The position numbers were made by a program, and so were the translations under genes. The notes beneath the pieces were generated by a model. That model saw only the letters and a list, made by a program, of their open reading frames with translations. It was not told where the DNA came from and ran no database searches. A stretch of 64,000 nucleotides of DNA, taken from positions 49,145 through 113,144 of the forward strand of contig DATLXN010000001.1 in NCBI GenBank assembly GCA_035575715.1, given 5' to 3'. Origin of the DNA: JACCSI01 sp035575715 (GTDB lineage Bacteria > Acidobacteriota > Vicinamibacteria > Vicinamibacterales > UBA2999). Below, in pieces: positions 31,711 through 41,011 of this stretch (the stretch's first letter is position 1; each line of letters begins with the position of its first letter).

Positions 31711-33432
31711 ATGACCATGCACCACCATCCTTTCCGGCTTCTCCTCGGCTCTGTTCTTCTCGTCTCCGTCGCGGCCAAGGCAGGCGCCCAGGCTCCGGCA
31801 CCGACTCACAAGCATTACGACACGCCTCCGGGCTATGACCGGGCGCCGGCGCCAGGGATGCCGCTGGCACCGCGCCTGCAGAATCTCGGCGTTCACACCT
31901 TCCCGGTGTCGACCAGGAACAAAGACGCGCAGCGGTTCATGAATCAGGGCGTCAATCTCGTCTACGGCTTCAATCACGCGGAAGCTGCCCGCGCCTTCGC
32001 AGAAGCGGCGCGGCTCGACCCGATGCTGGCGATGGCGTATTGGGGCCAGGCGCTGATCCTCGGTCCGAACATCAACGCGCCAATGGATCCGGCGAACGAA
32101 GCGAAGGCGTTCGAACTCGTCCAGAAGGCGCAGGCGCACAAGAGCCACGCCACGCCTCGGGAGCGCGCGTATATCGACGCCTTAGCCAAGCGTTACACCG
32201 GCAAGGCGGATGATCGCGGTGCCGCTGATCGCGCATACGCCGACGCCATGCGCGCCGTGGTGCAGGCGCACCCGACCGACCTGGACGCGCGGACCATGTT
32301 CGCCGAAGCGTTGATGGACCTGCGCCCGTGGAACTACTGGACGCGCGATGGTGTCGCGTATGAAGAGACGCGCGAAGTGCAGGCGGCGCTCCAGCAGGTG
32401 ATCAGGCGCCACGATAAGCATCCCGGCGCATTGCACCTGTGGATTCATCTTTGGGAGTCGACCGACACGCCGGAACGCGCCGAAGCGGAAGCCGACCGGT
32501 TGTTGCCGTTGATGCCAGGCGCCGGTCACATCGTGCACATGCCGGCACATATTTATCAGCGCGTTGGACGCCACGCCGACGTGGTGTCCTCGAATCTCCT
32601 TGCCGCGAAGGCCGACGAAGACTACATCACGCAGTGCCGCGCGCAGGGGATGTACCCGCTCGGGTATTACCCGCACAACCTGCACTTCATCTGGATGGGC
32701 GCCTCGGCGAGCGGTCGACGCCAACTGGCTCTCGAATCGGCGCACCGTGTGGCGAATGCCATTCCGAACGAGGCGCTGGGTACGCTGCCGATTCTCCAAG
32801 GCTTTGTCGTGGTGCCCTACTGGGCGATGGTGCGCTTTGGGGAATGGGACGCGGTCCTCGCGGACAAAGGGCCGCGGCACGATTCGGCGTTCACGCGCGC
32901 CACGCACAGTTTCGCGCGGGCGATGGCCTTCACCGGCAAGGGTCAGCTCGAAGAGGCCGAGCGCGAGCTGGCGCGGCTCCGGATGATCGTCGGCGACGCC
33001 GATTTAAAGGGGCAGGTCACGTTCTCGAACAACACTGGCGTGGCGATCATGCGGATCGCGCCAGAAGTCGTCGCAGGGGAAATCGCGGCGAAGCGCCAGA
33101 ACTGGGATGTGGCCGTCCTGCATTTGGACCGCGCCATTCGCTACGAGGACGCGTTGATTTATCAGGAGCCGGCCGATTGGCATGCGCCGGTTCGACAGAA
33201 TCTTGGTCGCGTGCTCCTCGCCGCCGGGCGGCCCGACGAGGCCGAGGCCGTGTATTGGGAAGACTTGCGCAAGAACCCGGAAGCAGGTTGGGCGCTGTTT
33301 GGTTTGCTGCAGGCGCAACGCGCGCAGGGAAAAACCGAGGAGGCGGCGCTCACCGAAGCGCGTTTCAAGAAGGCGTGGAAGGATGCCGACTTCGACTTGA
33401 GCGCCGAGGCGGCGCGCCGCGCCTCACGTTGA
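31711..33432 (+). CDS. Secreted TPR-repeat protein (paralogue B)
   Basis: 573 aa with signal peptide (HHHPFRLLLGSVLLVSVAAKA) after an ATG preceded by CAGGAG. Homologous to 28921-30672 along its length: KDAQRFMNQGVNLVYGF, AMAYWGQALIL, LHLWIHLWESTDTPERAE, HMPAHIYQRVGR and YYPHNLHFIWMG. TPR modules cover most of the protein (QAQRAQGKTEEAALTEARFK at the end). The arrangement A - SCO1 (opposite) - B suggests a tandem duplication with an inverted gene between, or a later insertion. Its 3' end overlaps the convergent histidine kinase by 9 nt. Confidence 0.75.
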   Translation: MTMHHHPFRLLLGSVLLVSVAAKAGAQAPAPTHKHYDTPPGYDRAPAPGMPLAPRLQNLGVHTFPVSTRNKDAQRFMNQGVNLVYGFNHAEAARAFAEAARLDPMLAMAYWGQALILGPNINAPMDPANEAKAFELVQKAQAHKSHATPRERAYIDALAKRYTGKADDRGAADRAYADAMRAVVQAHPTDLDARTMFAEALMDLRPWNYWTRDGVAYEETREVQAALQQVIRRHDKHPGALHLWIHLWESTDTPERAEAEADRLLPLMPGAGHIVHMPAHIYQRVGRHADVVSSNLLAAKADEDYITQCRAQGMYPLGYYPHNLHFIWMGASASGRRQLALESAHRVANAIPNEALGTLPILQGFVVVPYWAMVRFGEWDAVLADKGPRHDSAFTRATHSFARAMAFTGKGQLEEAERELARLRMIVGDADLKGQVTFSNNTGVAIMRIAPEVVAGEIAAKRQNWDVAVLHLDRAIRYEDALIYQEPADWHAPVRQNLGRVLLAAGRPDEAEAVYWEDLRKNPEAGWALFGLLQAQRAQGKTEEAALTEARFKKAWKDADFDLSAEAARRASR

Positions 33433-35163
33433 CACAGGAGCGGCCGGCAGCCGCACGGTAAACGTCGCGCCCTGCCCATCACCGGCGCTGTGCGCGGTCA
33501 CCGAGCCGCCGTGCAATTCGACCAGGCTACGGACAATCGCCAAGCCCAGGCCCAGGCCCCCGTGGGGGCGTGAGGTGGTGGCATTCTGCTGACGAAAGCG
33601 CTCGAAGACGTGCGGCAGGAAGTCCGGGCTGATCCCGATGCCGGTATCGCTGACGGCGATCACGATCTCTTCAGCGATCTGTGACACGGCCACTTCCACG
33701 CGCCCGCCGGCGACGGTGAACTTCGCGGCATTCGACAGCAGGTTCCAGACGACCTGCTGCAGCCGCCCCCCGTCGCCGTTCACTGCCCCGACCCCGTCGT
33801 CGATCCGCGCGTCGAGGGTGATGCCCTTCGCGTCGATCGCCGGGCTCACCGCTTCCATTGCGTTCCTGACGATCGCGGTGATCTCGACTCGCCGCACGTG
33901 GAGCCGCATCTTGCCAGTCATGATTCCCGAGATGTCGAGCAGGTCATCGATCAAGCGGGTTTGCGCCTGCGCGTTACGCTGGATCGTCCGTAACGCCCCT
34001 TCCTTACGCGACTCGTCCACCAGCCCGTCAACCAGCAAGCCGGCCCACCCGGAAATCGCGGTCAACGGGGTCCGCAATTCGTGGGAAACGGTCATCACGA
34101 ACTCATCCTTGAGCGCGCTGGCCGTCTCCGCCTCCAGCCTGGCGCTCTGCTCCCTGGCGACGGTGGCGGTCAGTTGATCGTTGGCTAGCGCGAGGCTTTC
34201 GGCCTCGCGCTGCTTGGTTTCAGCGAGGGCCAATTCAGCCACGGCCCGTTGATCGATCTGTCGATACAGCACGAACAGCGTCGCCGCGAGCAGGAGTGAG
34301 GCGACGCCGAAGGCGACGGCAGACCCGAACGCCTCGCGACGCCACGCGGTCAATACTTCGTTCCGGTCCAGTGAGACGGCGACAATCAGCGGGCGCGACG
34401 GGGTGACGCGAAAGGCGCTGAGCATTTCAGGGCCATCGGGGCGTACCGGGCCGCGCAAATTCCCGTGCGGACCCCCGGTAGCTGCCGCCTGAAAAATCGG
34501 GTTACCGTTTGCCGATTCGCCAATCGGGTTGTCGAGCGACGGTTCGCGCAGGACAACGACACCGCTGGCGTGAAACAGCCACAACACGCCGCGTTCGCCG
34601 ACGTTGACGCGCTGGAAAAACGCGCGCATGTTGGCCGGCATGAAGGAGGCAACCACCTGGCCGTCGACCTCGCCGCCGGCAGTGGTGATGCGGCGGCCGA
34701 GCGGGAAGGCACGTGCAATCACCGGCGATTCGAACGGCGAACCAACCACCAGTTGATCGGAGGTATCGCCCGCGGTCCCGTCGACGAGCGGAACCCCGCG
34801 ACGCGACTGGCCGATGATGTCGCCCCGCGTTGAATGGCGAATGACGCCGTGTCGGTCGACCACCGAGATCGCACCAATCGTGGTCAAGCCGGCGCGTGCC
34901 GATTCGAGACTTGGCCCCCACTCGTGCGCCGGCGCTGATGGGCCGCCGACGCGGCGGCTGTGCAACGCGAGTTGACGGAGGGCGGCGTCGCCCGCAGCAA
35001 AGGTTTCTGCGACGTAGCCGGAGAGCACGAGGGCGAGGCTCCCGGCACGTTCGTCGGCCGCCTGCAGGGTGTCGGCGCGCGATCGCTGCAGATCGACCAC
35101 CCGCAGGCCTCCCATCACCACCACGACGCTCGTCGTGAGCGCGCCAATGACTACCTTGCGCAT
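33424..35163 (-). CDS. Sensor histidine kinase with outer cache-like domain
   Basis: 579 aa. Two membrane segments: one at the N-terminus (VVIGALTTSVVVVMGGL) and one near residue ~290 (AVAFGVASLLLAATLFVLY), bracketing a ~240-residue periplasmic cache/PDC-like domain with VDRHGVIRHSTRGDIIGQS. A coiled coil leads to the HisKA domain (MTVSHELRTPLTAISGW, phosphoacceptor His) and an HATPase domain with NLLSNAAKFT, DTGIGISP, GLGLGLAI. No receiver is encoded beside it. The ATG follows immediately after the DinB-like stop (TAGATG), so uup-like, dinB-like and kinase genes form a leftward operon. Confidence 0.9.
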   Translation of the reverse strand: MRKVVIGALTTSVVVVMGGLRVVDLQRSRADTLQAADERAGSLALVLSGYVAETFAAGDAALRQLALHSRRVGGPSAPAHEWGPSLESARAGLTTIGAISVVDRHGVIRHSTRGDIIGQSRRGVPLVDGTAGDTSDQLVVGSPFESPVIARAFPLGRRITTAGGEVDGQVVASFMPANMRAFFQRVNVGERGVLWLFHASGVVVLREPSLDNPIGESANGNPIFQAAATGGPHGNLRGPVRPDGPEMLSAFRVTPSRPLIVAVSLDRNEVLTAWRREAFGSAVAFGVASLLLAATLFVLYRQIDQRAVAELALAETKQREAESLALANDQLTATVAREQSARLEAETASALKDEFVMTVSHELRTPLTAISGWAGLLVDGLVDESRKEGALRTIQRNAQAQTRLIDDLLDISGIMTGKMRLHVRRVEITAIVRNAMEAVSPAIDAKGITLDARIDDGVGAVNGDGGRLQQVVWNLLSNAAKFTVAGGRVEVAVSQIAEEIVIAVSDTGIGISPDFLPHVFERFRQQNATTSRPHGGLGLGLAIVRSLVELHGGSVTAHSAGDGQGATFTVRLPAAPVST

Positions 35164-35679
35164 CTAGTCGCCCAGTGCGCGCTTGGCTTGTTGGTTATGC
35201 CTGATGATGTGTGCGATCGCCCACTCGCCGGCCTGGTAGACCGTCACGGTGCCGACCAGCCGATTGGTAAAACATTTCGCGCCATGCTCGGCGCTCAGGC
35301 CAGCGAGCGCCTCGCGTAGTCGCGCCGCGCTGTCACGGACGAGGCCGACGGCCTCGCCCGCCGAGATCGATGGCGGCGGGGTAAAGCGGGACGGGGCTTC
35401 GAACTTCTCCGGGATCGCGGTGGCCACCTCCTGCCACGGCCGCTCGGCGAAATCAGCCGCGGCCTCGGTCGCGACTCCGGCGCTGCCATCGATCACCGAC
35501 GTGAAATTGTCGTTGACCATCGCGACATGCGCGGCCATTTGCGCCGGCGTCCAGCCAGACTCCGCCTGTTCGGCACGCTCCCCGGCGCGTTCGAGGCGAG
35601 CGGTGAAGCGGCTGGCCGCTTCATCGAGTTGCGACAACATGTGCGACACGCGGGTCGCGTGGTCAGTCGGATTGGACAC
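35164..35679 (-). CDS. DinB/YfiT-like four-helix bundle protein
   Basis: 171 aa, start GTG at 35679 (AGGAGAAG 4 nt upstream), overlapping the uup-like gene by 17 nt. Helical bundle: HMLSQLDEAASRFTARLER, GWTPAQMAAHVAMVNDNF with the first metal His, and the last helix ...WAIAHIIRHNQQAKRALG with two further His, the triad expected of the DinB/YfiT superfamily. Some relatives are thiol-dependent transferases (bacillithiol/mycothiol); the substrate here is unknown. Confidence 0.78.
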   Translation of the reverse strand: MSNPTDHATRVSHMLSQLDEAASRFTARLERAGERAEQAESGWTPAQMAAHVAMVNDNFTSVIDGSAGVATEAAADFAERPWQEVATAIPEKFEAPSRFTPPPSISAGEAVGLVRDSAARLREALAGLSAEHGAKCFTNRLVGTVTVYQAGEWAIAHIIRHNQQAKRALGD

Positions 35680-37519
35680 GCATCTTCTCCTGTGGTGAAC
35701 TGACCGAGTCTAATGCATCCCACCGCGCGTAGGCGGCGTGCAGGTCGCGCTCAATTGCCTGAATACGCGCCAGCGTTGTCTTGATCGCGTCAGCGCCTTC
35801 TTTGTAGAACTCTGCCGCGGCGGAACGAGCCTGCAACTGCGATTGTTCAGCCTCGAGCGCACCGATGCGAGACGGCAGTTCGTCGAGCTCGCGCCGTTCT
35901 TTGAAGGAGAGTTTCTTCGTGCGCGCGCCCTTTGCAGGACCTGCTCCGGCTGCTGTCGTCCCCGCCGCCGTGGCTGCCGTACCCGATCCGGTTCCCGACG
36001 TCCCCGCCACCTTGGCCGCCGTACCGGCCCGCTGGCGCAGCCAGTCCTGATACCCGCCCGTGTATTCGACGACGCGGCCGTCGCCTTCGAAGACCATCGT
36101 GCTGGTCACCACGTTGTCGAGGAAGCGGCGGTCGTGACTGACCAGCAGCAATGTGCCGGGCCATTCAAGCAACTGCTCTTCCAGCAGCTCCAACGTTTCA
36201 AGATCGAGGTCGTTGGTCGGCTCGTCGAGCACCAGGACATTCGCCGGCCTGGTGAACAGCCGGGCGAGCAGCAAGCGGTTGCGCTCGCCGCCCGACAAGG
36301 CCTTCACCGGCGAACGGGCGCGTTCGGGCGGAAAGAGGAAGTCCTGCAGGTAGCCAATGATGTGGCGCGACTGCCCGCCCACCTCAACGGTGTCATTGCC
36401 GCCCCCGACGGTGTCGGCCACGGTGCGTTCCGGGTCGAGCTGTTCGCGCTGCTGGTCGTAATAGGCGATCTGGACGTTGGCGCCGACGCGTACTTCCCCG
36501 CTATCTGGGGCCAGCTGTCCGAGCAGGACCCGCAACATCGTCGTCTTGCCGGCGCCGTTGGGACCAATCAAGCCGATCCGATCGCCACGCATGACACGTG
36601 TCGTAAAGTCACGAACCACCGGTCTGTCAGCGAAACTTTTCGAGATGTTCGTCGCTTCGAAGACCATCTTGCCTGACGGATCACTGCGCTCCATCTGCAG
36701 CCGCACATCGCCGATCTGCGATCGCCGCGCGGCACGCTCAGCACGCATCGCAATCAGCGCCTTGACGCGACCTTCGTCGCGCGTGCGCCGGGCGCGGACA
36801 CCACGCCGGATCCACGTTTCCTCTTCGGCGAGCTTTTTGTCGAACTTCTCCTGGCTGATCGCTTCGCTCGCCAGCCATTCCTCTTTGCGTCGGAGGTAGG
36901 TCAGATAATCACCAGGCCACGACGTCAACCGTCCGCGATCGAGCTCGACGATGCGGGTGGCGAGACGTTCGAGAAAGGCGCGATCGTGGGTCACGAACAT
37001 CACCGCACCGCGGTAGGCTGCCAGAAATTCTTCGAGCCACGCGATGGCGTCGATGTCCAGGTGGTTGGTCGGTTCATCGAGCAGGAGCACATCCGGCTGG
37101 CCGACCAGCGCACGGGCGAGGAGGACCCGCCGCCGCCAGCCGCCAGACAAGGTGTCGACAATCGCGTCGGCAGGCAGATCCAGTCGCGAGACGATCAAGT
37201 TCACGAGTTGTTCGTGCTGCCAGTCCTCGGCATGCCCGTGCGCGGCTAGACCCTCGGCGATGACTTCGGACACCGGCCGATTCGCTTCGAGCGGTACATC
37301 CTGCACCAGGCGAGCAACGGTGACGCCACGCTGCAGCCAGGCGGTCCCGCTGTCGGGCGGCAGCGCCCCTTCGACGATCTGCAGCAATGTCGACTTGCCG
37401 GTGCCATTGCGACCGATGACGGCAATGCGTTCGCCGGCATCGACTTGCAGCGAGACGCGGTCGAGGAGGGGGCTGTGGCCGTAGGCGAGGGAGACTTGGT
37501 CGAGGGCGACGAGCGGCAT
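35663..37519 (-). CDS. uup: ABC-F ATPase of the Uup type
   Basis: 618 aa from the ATG at 37519, preceded by a TACCAT box 9 nt upstream. Two ATPase domains: GRNGTGKST and GPNGAGKTT Walker A, LSGGWRRR / LSGGERNR signatures, LLLDEPTNHLD / LVLDEPTNDLD Walker B. No membrane segments. The C-terminal Uup-type coiled coil is present (SFKERRELDELPSRIGALEA) after a glycine/alanine linker. Uup proteins act on DNA (branched intermediates) and ribosomes in E. coli; ABC-F proteins generally act at the ribosome. Symbol given for the family, orthology not proven. Confidence 0.87.
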   Translation of the reverse strand: MPLVALDQVSLAYGHSPLLDRVSLQVDAGERIAVIGRNGTGKSTLLQIVEGALPPDSGTAWLQRGVTVARLVQDVPLEANRPVSEVIAEGLAAHGHAEDWQHEQLVNLIVSRLDLPADAIVDTLSGGWRRRVLLARALVGQPDVLLLDEPTNHLDIDAIAWLEEFLAAYRGAVMFVTHDRAFLERLATRIVELDRGRLTSWPGDYLTYLRRKEEWLASEAISQEKFDKKLAEEETWIRRGVRARRTRDEGRVKALIAMRAERAARRSQIGDVRLQMERSDPSGKMVFEATNISKSFADRPVVRDFTTRVMRGDRIGLIGPNGAGKTTMLRVLLGQLAPDSGEVRVGANVQIAYYDQQREQLDPERTVADTVGGGNDTVEVGGQSRHIIGYLQDFLFPPERARSPVKALSGGERNRLLLARLFTRPANVLVLDEPTNDLDLETLELLEEQLLEWPGTLLLVSHDRRFLDNVVTSTMVFEGDGRVVEYTGGYQDWLRQRAGTAAKVAGTSGTGSGTAATAAGTTAAGAGPAKGARTKKLSFKERRELDELPSRIGALEAEQSQLQARSAAAEFYKEGADAIKTTLARIQAIERDLHAAYARWDALDSVSSPQEKMRVQSD

Positions 37520-37584
37520 TAGCTTGTTATGGTACAGGACTCGGCGGCTCCGCCGTCTCGCACGACGCCGCTCACGCGGCGCAG

Positions 37585-37738
37585 GACGCACGGCGCTTCG
37601 CGCGTGCGCAGGACGTCGGGACGCACGGCGCTTCGCGCGTGCGGGACTCGCCTCATTCGGCGGCAGGATGATTGTTAGCAAACAAAAAACCGCGGCCGGA
37701 CGGCCGCGTTCCTGCGCACGCGCGAAGCGACGTGCGCC
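37585..37738. repeat. 24-bp repeat in direct and inverted copies between genes
   Basis: GACGCACGGCGCTTCGCGCG plus TGCG at 37585-37608 is repeated at 37620-37643, with an inverted, divergent copy near 37715-37738. The 321-nt gap 37520-37840 holds only these repeats and two hairpins. Confidence 0.6.
37682..37708 (-). terminator. Rho-independent terminator (leftward)
   Basis: Read leftward: an 8-bp stem CGCGGCCG / CGGCCGCG with a 2-nt loop followed by a run of six T with one more T-rich stretch. It would end transcription of the stress-protein gene before uup. Confidence 0.65.
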
Positions 37739-37802
37739 TGGAGCGAATTGAGGCTGCGCGTTCCTGCGAGCGGCCCAGAGGCCGCACGTCCTAAAGCGAA
37801 GT

Positions 37803-37832
37803 GTGCTGCGCGCTCTCGCGAGCGCGCAGCAC
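37803..37832. terminator. Strong hairpin after the stress-protein gene
   Basis: 13-bp perfect arms (GTGCTGCGCGCTC / GAGCGCGCAGCAC) with a 4-nt loop, 8 nt past the stop of the leftward gene at 37841. It lacks a T-run, so it may stabilise the 3' end rather than terminate. Confidence 0.5.
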
Positions 37833-37840
37833 CGAGTTCT

Positions 37841-38587
37841 TTACCGAAGCACGTTGGTGCCGCCGTAGGTGCCGAAGTCGCGTTCGAGCTTCTCGGCATG
37901 TGCAGCGTCCCGAGCGCGGGTGCCGATGACGATGCCGCCGTCGTTGAGACCCTGCTCGTAGACCCTGGCGCGCTCTTCAGGAATGCCCGCGCCAATCAGC
38001 GCGCCGATGATGCCACCGGTGGCGCCGCCAGCGCCGGCGCCAATCAGCGCCGCAGCGATGGGGCCGGCCACGACCAGGCCGAGACCCGGGATCAGCACCG
38101 ACGTGCCGACCGCAAACAGGGCCGCCAGGGCCGCACCGATGCCGCCGCCGATCGCGCTGCCCTTACCGAAGCCTTCGGCCGCCTTGGTGCCGCCGCTCAG
38201 TTCGGTGCCTGGCGTGACATCACCAAAGTGGGTCTGGCGTGTGGAGTCGGTCATCATCACGTTGATGTCGTCAGCCTTGTAGCCATGCTCTGATGTGAGA
38301 CTGCTGTACGCCCGGCTTGCTGATTCCGGCGTGGTGTAGAGACCGGTGACATAACCGTCCGCGGTGTAGGGGCGGCCGGCAGTGGCGCCGCGCACACCAT
38401 CAGTCTCGTCCATCACGTTGTTGGTCGCCTGACGGGCGCGGCCTTCGGCGTTCTCGCGAGCGCCTTCGCGCTCGAGACCGCGGTCATCCACCATGTCACC
38501 GACCGCTTCTTTTGCCGCGCCTTTGACGCGCTGGCCGAATCCCGAGATCTCTTCGCCAACTGTGTCGTCGTTTTTTCGATTTTCCAC
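37841..38587 (-). CDS. CsbD-like and glycine-rich general stress protein
   Basis: 248 aa, start GTG. Residues ~15-60 resemble CsbD (GFGQRVKGAAKEAVGDMVDD). Residues ~75-115 are an YflT/GspM-type module (GYVTGLYTTPESASRAYSSL, YKADDINVMM), and ~125-205 is a glycine/alanine-rich hydrophobic hairpin (GIGAALAALFAVGTSVLIPG, GAGAGGATGGIIGALIGAGI). C-terminal region reads IPEERARVYEQGLNDGGIVI. Such proteins are induced by general stress in other bacteria; mechanism unknown. Convergence of CsbD and GspM modules is common in Gram-negative stress proteins. Confidence 0.8.
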   Translation of the reverse strand: MENRKNDDTVGEEISGFGQRVKGAAKEAVGDMVDDRGLEREGARENAEGRARQATNNVMDETDGVRGATAGRPYTADGYVTGLYTTPESASRAYSSLTSEHGYKADDINVMMTDSTRQTHFGDVTPGTELSGGTKAAEGFGKGSAIGGGIGAALAALFAVGTSVLIPGLGLVVAGPIAAALIGAGAGGATGGIIGALIGAGIPEERARVYEQGLNDGGIVIGTRARDAAHAEKLERDFGTYGGTNVLR

Positions 38588-38732
38588 GCCCGGCCTCTTT
38601 CTGGAAGTGCGCTGCCAGATGTTGTCGCGGCAGCGCTGATAACTAACTCATCAGCGATGACTCGCTGGTGTGCGGACTACGAGGCTGCAAACGACGTTCC
38701 ATTTACAATGAATGGCTGAGTGCTCACTCTTG

Positions 38733-38763
38733 AGTGCTAGGTGCTAAGTGCTAAGTGCTAAGT
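38733..38763. repeat. Heptamer array AGTGCTA (four units)
   Basis: AGTGCTA, GGTGCTA, AGTGCTA, AGTGCTA, then AGT, ending 13 nt before the GTG at 38777. The same heptamer family recurs at 47756-47832, 53473-53514 and, inverted, at 58177-58204. Confidence 0.75.
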
Positions 38764-38776
38764 CCAGGATCTGCCA

Positions 38777-40414
38777 GTGATTTCTTTCTCCAACGTCAAC
38801 AAACAGTACGGCAAGCAAATCCTCTTCGTCGAGGCGTCGTTTCAAATTAATCCCGGTGAAAAAGTCGGGCTGGTTGGCCCCAACGGCGCCGGCAAAACCA
38901 CCCTGTTCCGAATGATCATGGGCGAGGAAGCGCCCGACGACGGCGAAGTGGCCGTCCCGAAAAAGCTGACCATCGGCTACTTCCGCCAGGACGTCGAGGA
39001 AATGAGCGGGCGTTCGGTGCTCGACGAAGCCATCGCCGGCAGCGGACGGCTTGGCGATCTTCACCATGAGCTGGAAGAGCTGCAGCACGCCATGGGCGAT
39101 CCTGCACGCGCGGACGAGATGGACACCATCCTCGAACGTTTCGGCGTGGTGCAGGAGGATTACGAGCACCTGGGCGGCTACGCGCTCGAAGGACAAGCCC
39201 GCGAAGTGCTGCATGGGCTGGGGTTTGATGACGAACGGATCGATGGCGATGTCGGCGCACTGTCGGGCGGCTGGAAAATGCGCGTCGCCATGGCCCGCGT
39301 CCTGTTAGGTCGACCTGATGTCCTGCTGATGGATGAGCCGACCAATCACCTCGACATCGAATCGATCATCTGGCTCGAGGAATTTCTCAAATCGCAAACC
39401 GGCGCCTTATTCATGACCTCGCACGATCGCGACTTCATGAATCGGATCGTCACCAAGATTGCCGAGATCGACGGCGGCGAAGTGACGGTGTATTCCGGCA
39501 ATTACGACTTCTACGAAACCGAGCGCACCATTCGCGAGACCAATCGCGAGGCGGCCTATGCGCGCCAGCAGGCGATGCTCGCCAAAGAACAGCGCTTTAT
39601 CGATCGCTTCCAGAAAAACGCCGCGAAGGCCGGGCAGGTGCAAAGTCGGATGAAAGCCCTCGACAAGATTGAGAAACTCGAGTTGCCGAAGCGACGCAAG
39701 CTGGTCGAGTTCGATTTCCGTGCACCGCCGCGTTCAGGCGACCAGGTCGCGGTGATCGAGAATCTGCGCAAGGCCTACGGGCGGCGGGTGATTTACGACG
39801 GCATGAATCTGCTGATTCGCCGCGGCGAACGCTGGGCCGTGATGGGCCGCAACGGCGCTGGCAAAAGCACCCTGCTCAAAATGATCGCCGGGGCCCTGCA
39901 GCCTGACTCCGGCGACATCAAGCTCGGTGCGAGCCTCAAGCCGGGCTACTTCGCCCAGCAGTCGACCGACCTGCTCGACCCCGACCTGACGATCATCGAG
40001 CAACTGCAGCAGGACTTTCCGCGCGAGGGGCTCGGCCCGCTGCGGGCGCTGGCCGGCGCCTTTCAATTTTCGGGCGACGACGTCGATAAGCGGATTCGCG
40101 CCCTGTCAGGCGGCGAAAAGACCCGCCTGGTGCTGGCCCGCATGCTGTTCGATCCGCCCAACTTCCTGGTGCTCGACGAACCGACTAACCACCTTGATCT
40201 GGCGACCAAGGAAATGTTGATCGCCGCGCTCAAGGATTTCGAGGGCACGATGATTTTTGTGTCGCACGATCGCAATTTCCTGCGCGGGTTGAGTAACCGC
40301 GTGCTGGAGTTGGGTGGAGAGAGCGGCACCGATGCGCAACCGCATGCGTATCCGGGGTCATATGTCGAGTACGTGCAGCGCACCGGACATGAAGCGCCTG
40401 GAGTACACGCTTAG
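38777..40414 (+). CDS. ABC-F ATPase (YbiT/EttA-like)
   Basis: 545 aa, start GTG. Two ABC domains: Walker A GPNGAGKTT and GRNGAGKST; signatures LSGGWKMR and LSGGEKTR; LMDEPTNHLD and LVLDEPTNHLD. The linker between them (TNREAAYARQQAMLAKEQRF, IDRFQKNAAKAGQVQSR) is the P-site tRNA-interaction motif region of ABC-F translation factors, and the protein lacks the long C-terminal coiled coil of Uup. Likely a ribosome-bound translation factor. A second ABC-F next to uup on the opposite strand is a useful contrast. Confidence 0.87.
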   Translation: MISFSNVNKQYGKQILFVEASFQINPGEKVGLVGPNGAGKTTLFRMIMGEEAPDDGEVAVPKKLTIGYFRQDVEEMSGRSVLDEAIAGSGRLGDLHHELEELQHAMGDPARADEMDTILERFGVVQEDYEHLGGYALEGQAREVLHGLGFDDERIDGDVGALSGGWKMRVAMARVLLGRPDVLLMDEPTNHLDIESIIWLEEFLKSQTGALFMTSHDRDFMNRIVTKIAEIDGGEVTVYSGNYDFYETERTIRETNREAAYARQQAMLAKEQRFIDRFQKNAAKAGQVQSRMKALDKIEKLELPKRRKLVEFDFRAPPRSGDQVAVIENLRKAYGRRVIYDGMNLLIRRGERWAVMGRNGAGKSTLLKMIAGALQPDSGDIKLGASLKPGYFAQQSTDLLDPDLTIIEQLQQDFPREGLGPLRALAGAFQFSGDDVDKRIRALSGGEKTRLVLARMLFDPPNFLVLDEPTNHLDLATKEMLIAALKDFEGTMIFVSHDRNFLRGLSNRVLELGGESGTDAQPHAYPGSYVEYVQRTGHEAPGVHA

Positions 40415-40417
40415 CGG

Positions 40418-41011
40418 CTATTTTTTCTTCCGTCTGTTCGGCAAGGTACTGCGCTTCAACAGCTGAAACGCCGCCAACATCTCCGCATACGAAAAATTCG
40501 CGTTTCTCCCGCTCGGGTTGGGCAGCACAAAAATCTTGGCGCCGGCCATCTCCTTCTGGAACCCCAGTTCGACCGGGCGCGTGCGCGGGCGATCTTCGCC
40601 GAGCGCTTCGAGGAGCGCGCGGAACACCGTCACGCCGACCAGCGCCACCACCGCCGGTTGGTAGCGCTCGACCTTTTCAAGCAACACCCGCGCCCCCTCC
40701 GCATACTCGACCGGCCTGAGGTCATTAATCCCGGGCGTCGGGCGCGCGACGATGTTGGTAATGCCGTAGCCCCATTCCGTCAACCGGTCATCGTCCACAT
40801 AGGTGATTGGCTCGGGCACGAGCCGTGATTCACTGAGCAGTTTCCAGAAGCGATTCGACGGTCCGGCAAAGTGGTGGCCGGTCAGCGCCGATTGCACACC
40901 CGGGTTGATGCCGACAAACAGCACGCGCAGCCCCGGCGCGATGCGGTCGGTCAGGCGCAGGTGCTCGTAGCGAGGCTTCGGCGGGGGCGGTTTGCGATAG
41001 GCTGTCGGCAT
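40418..41011 (-). CDS. mug: G/U mismatch-specific uracil-DNA glycosylase
   Basis: 197 aa from the ATG at 41011; a TTG at 41026 is also in frame. Motifs of the TDG/Mug family: VLFVGINPGVQSALTGHHFA (GINPG, active-site loop) and VLPNPSGRNANFSY (intercalation loop). The reaction is removal of uracil or ethenocytosine from mismatched DNA, a base-excision repair step. The start codon overlaps the divergent EVE gene's start by two bases at GCATGC. Confidence 0.9.
   Translation of the reverse strand: MPTAYRKPPPPKPRYEHLRLTDRIAPGLRVLFVGINPGVQSALTGHHFAGPSNRFWKLLSESRLVPEPITYVDDDRLTEWGYGITNIVARPTPGINDLRPVEYAEGARVLLEKVERYQPAVVALVGVTVFRALLEALGEDRPRTRPVELGFQKEMAGAKIFVLPNPSGRNANFSYAEMLAAFQLLKRSTLPNRRKKK
40998..41003 (+). 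promoter_or_regulatory. TAGGCT -10 box, leaderless start of EVE gene
   Basis: TAGGCT ends 6 nt before the ATG at 41010. It lies inside the 5' part of the divergent mug gene. Confidence 0.45.

Noticed and set aside
37520..37681. 5' extension of the uup-like gene to 37681
   Set aside because: The region is repeat-rich; the ATG at 37519 starts the ABC domain directly.
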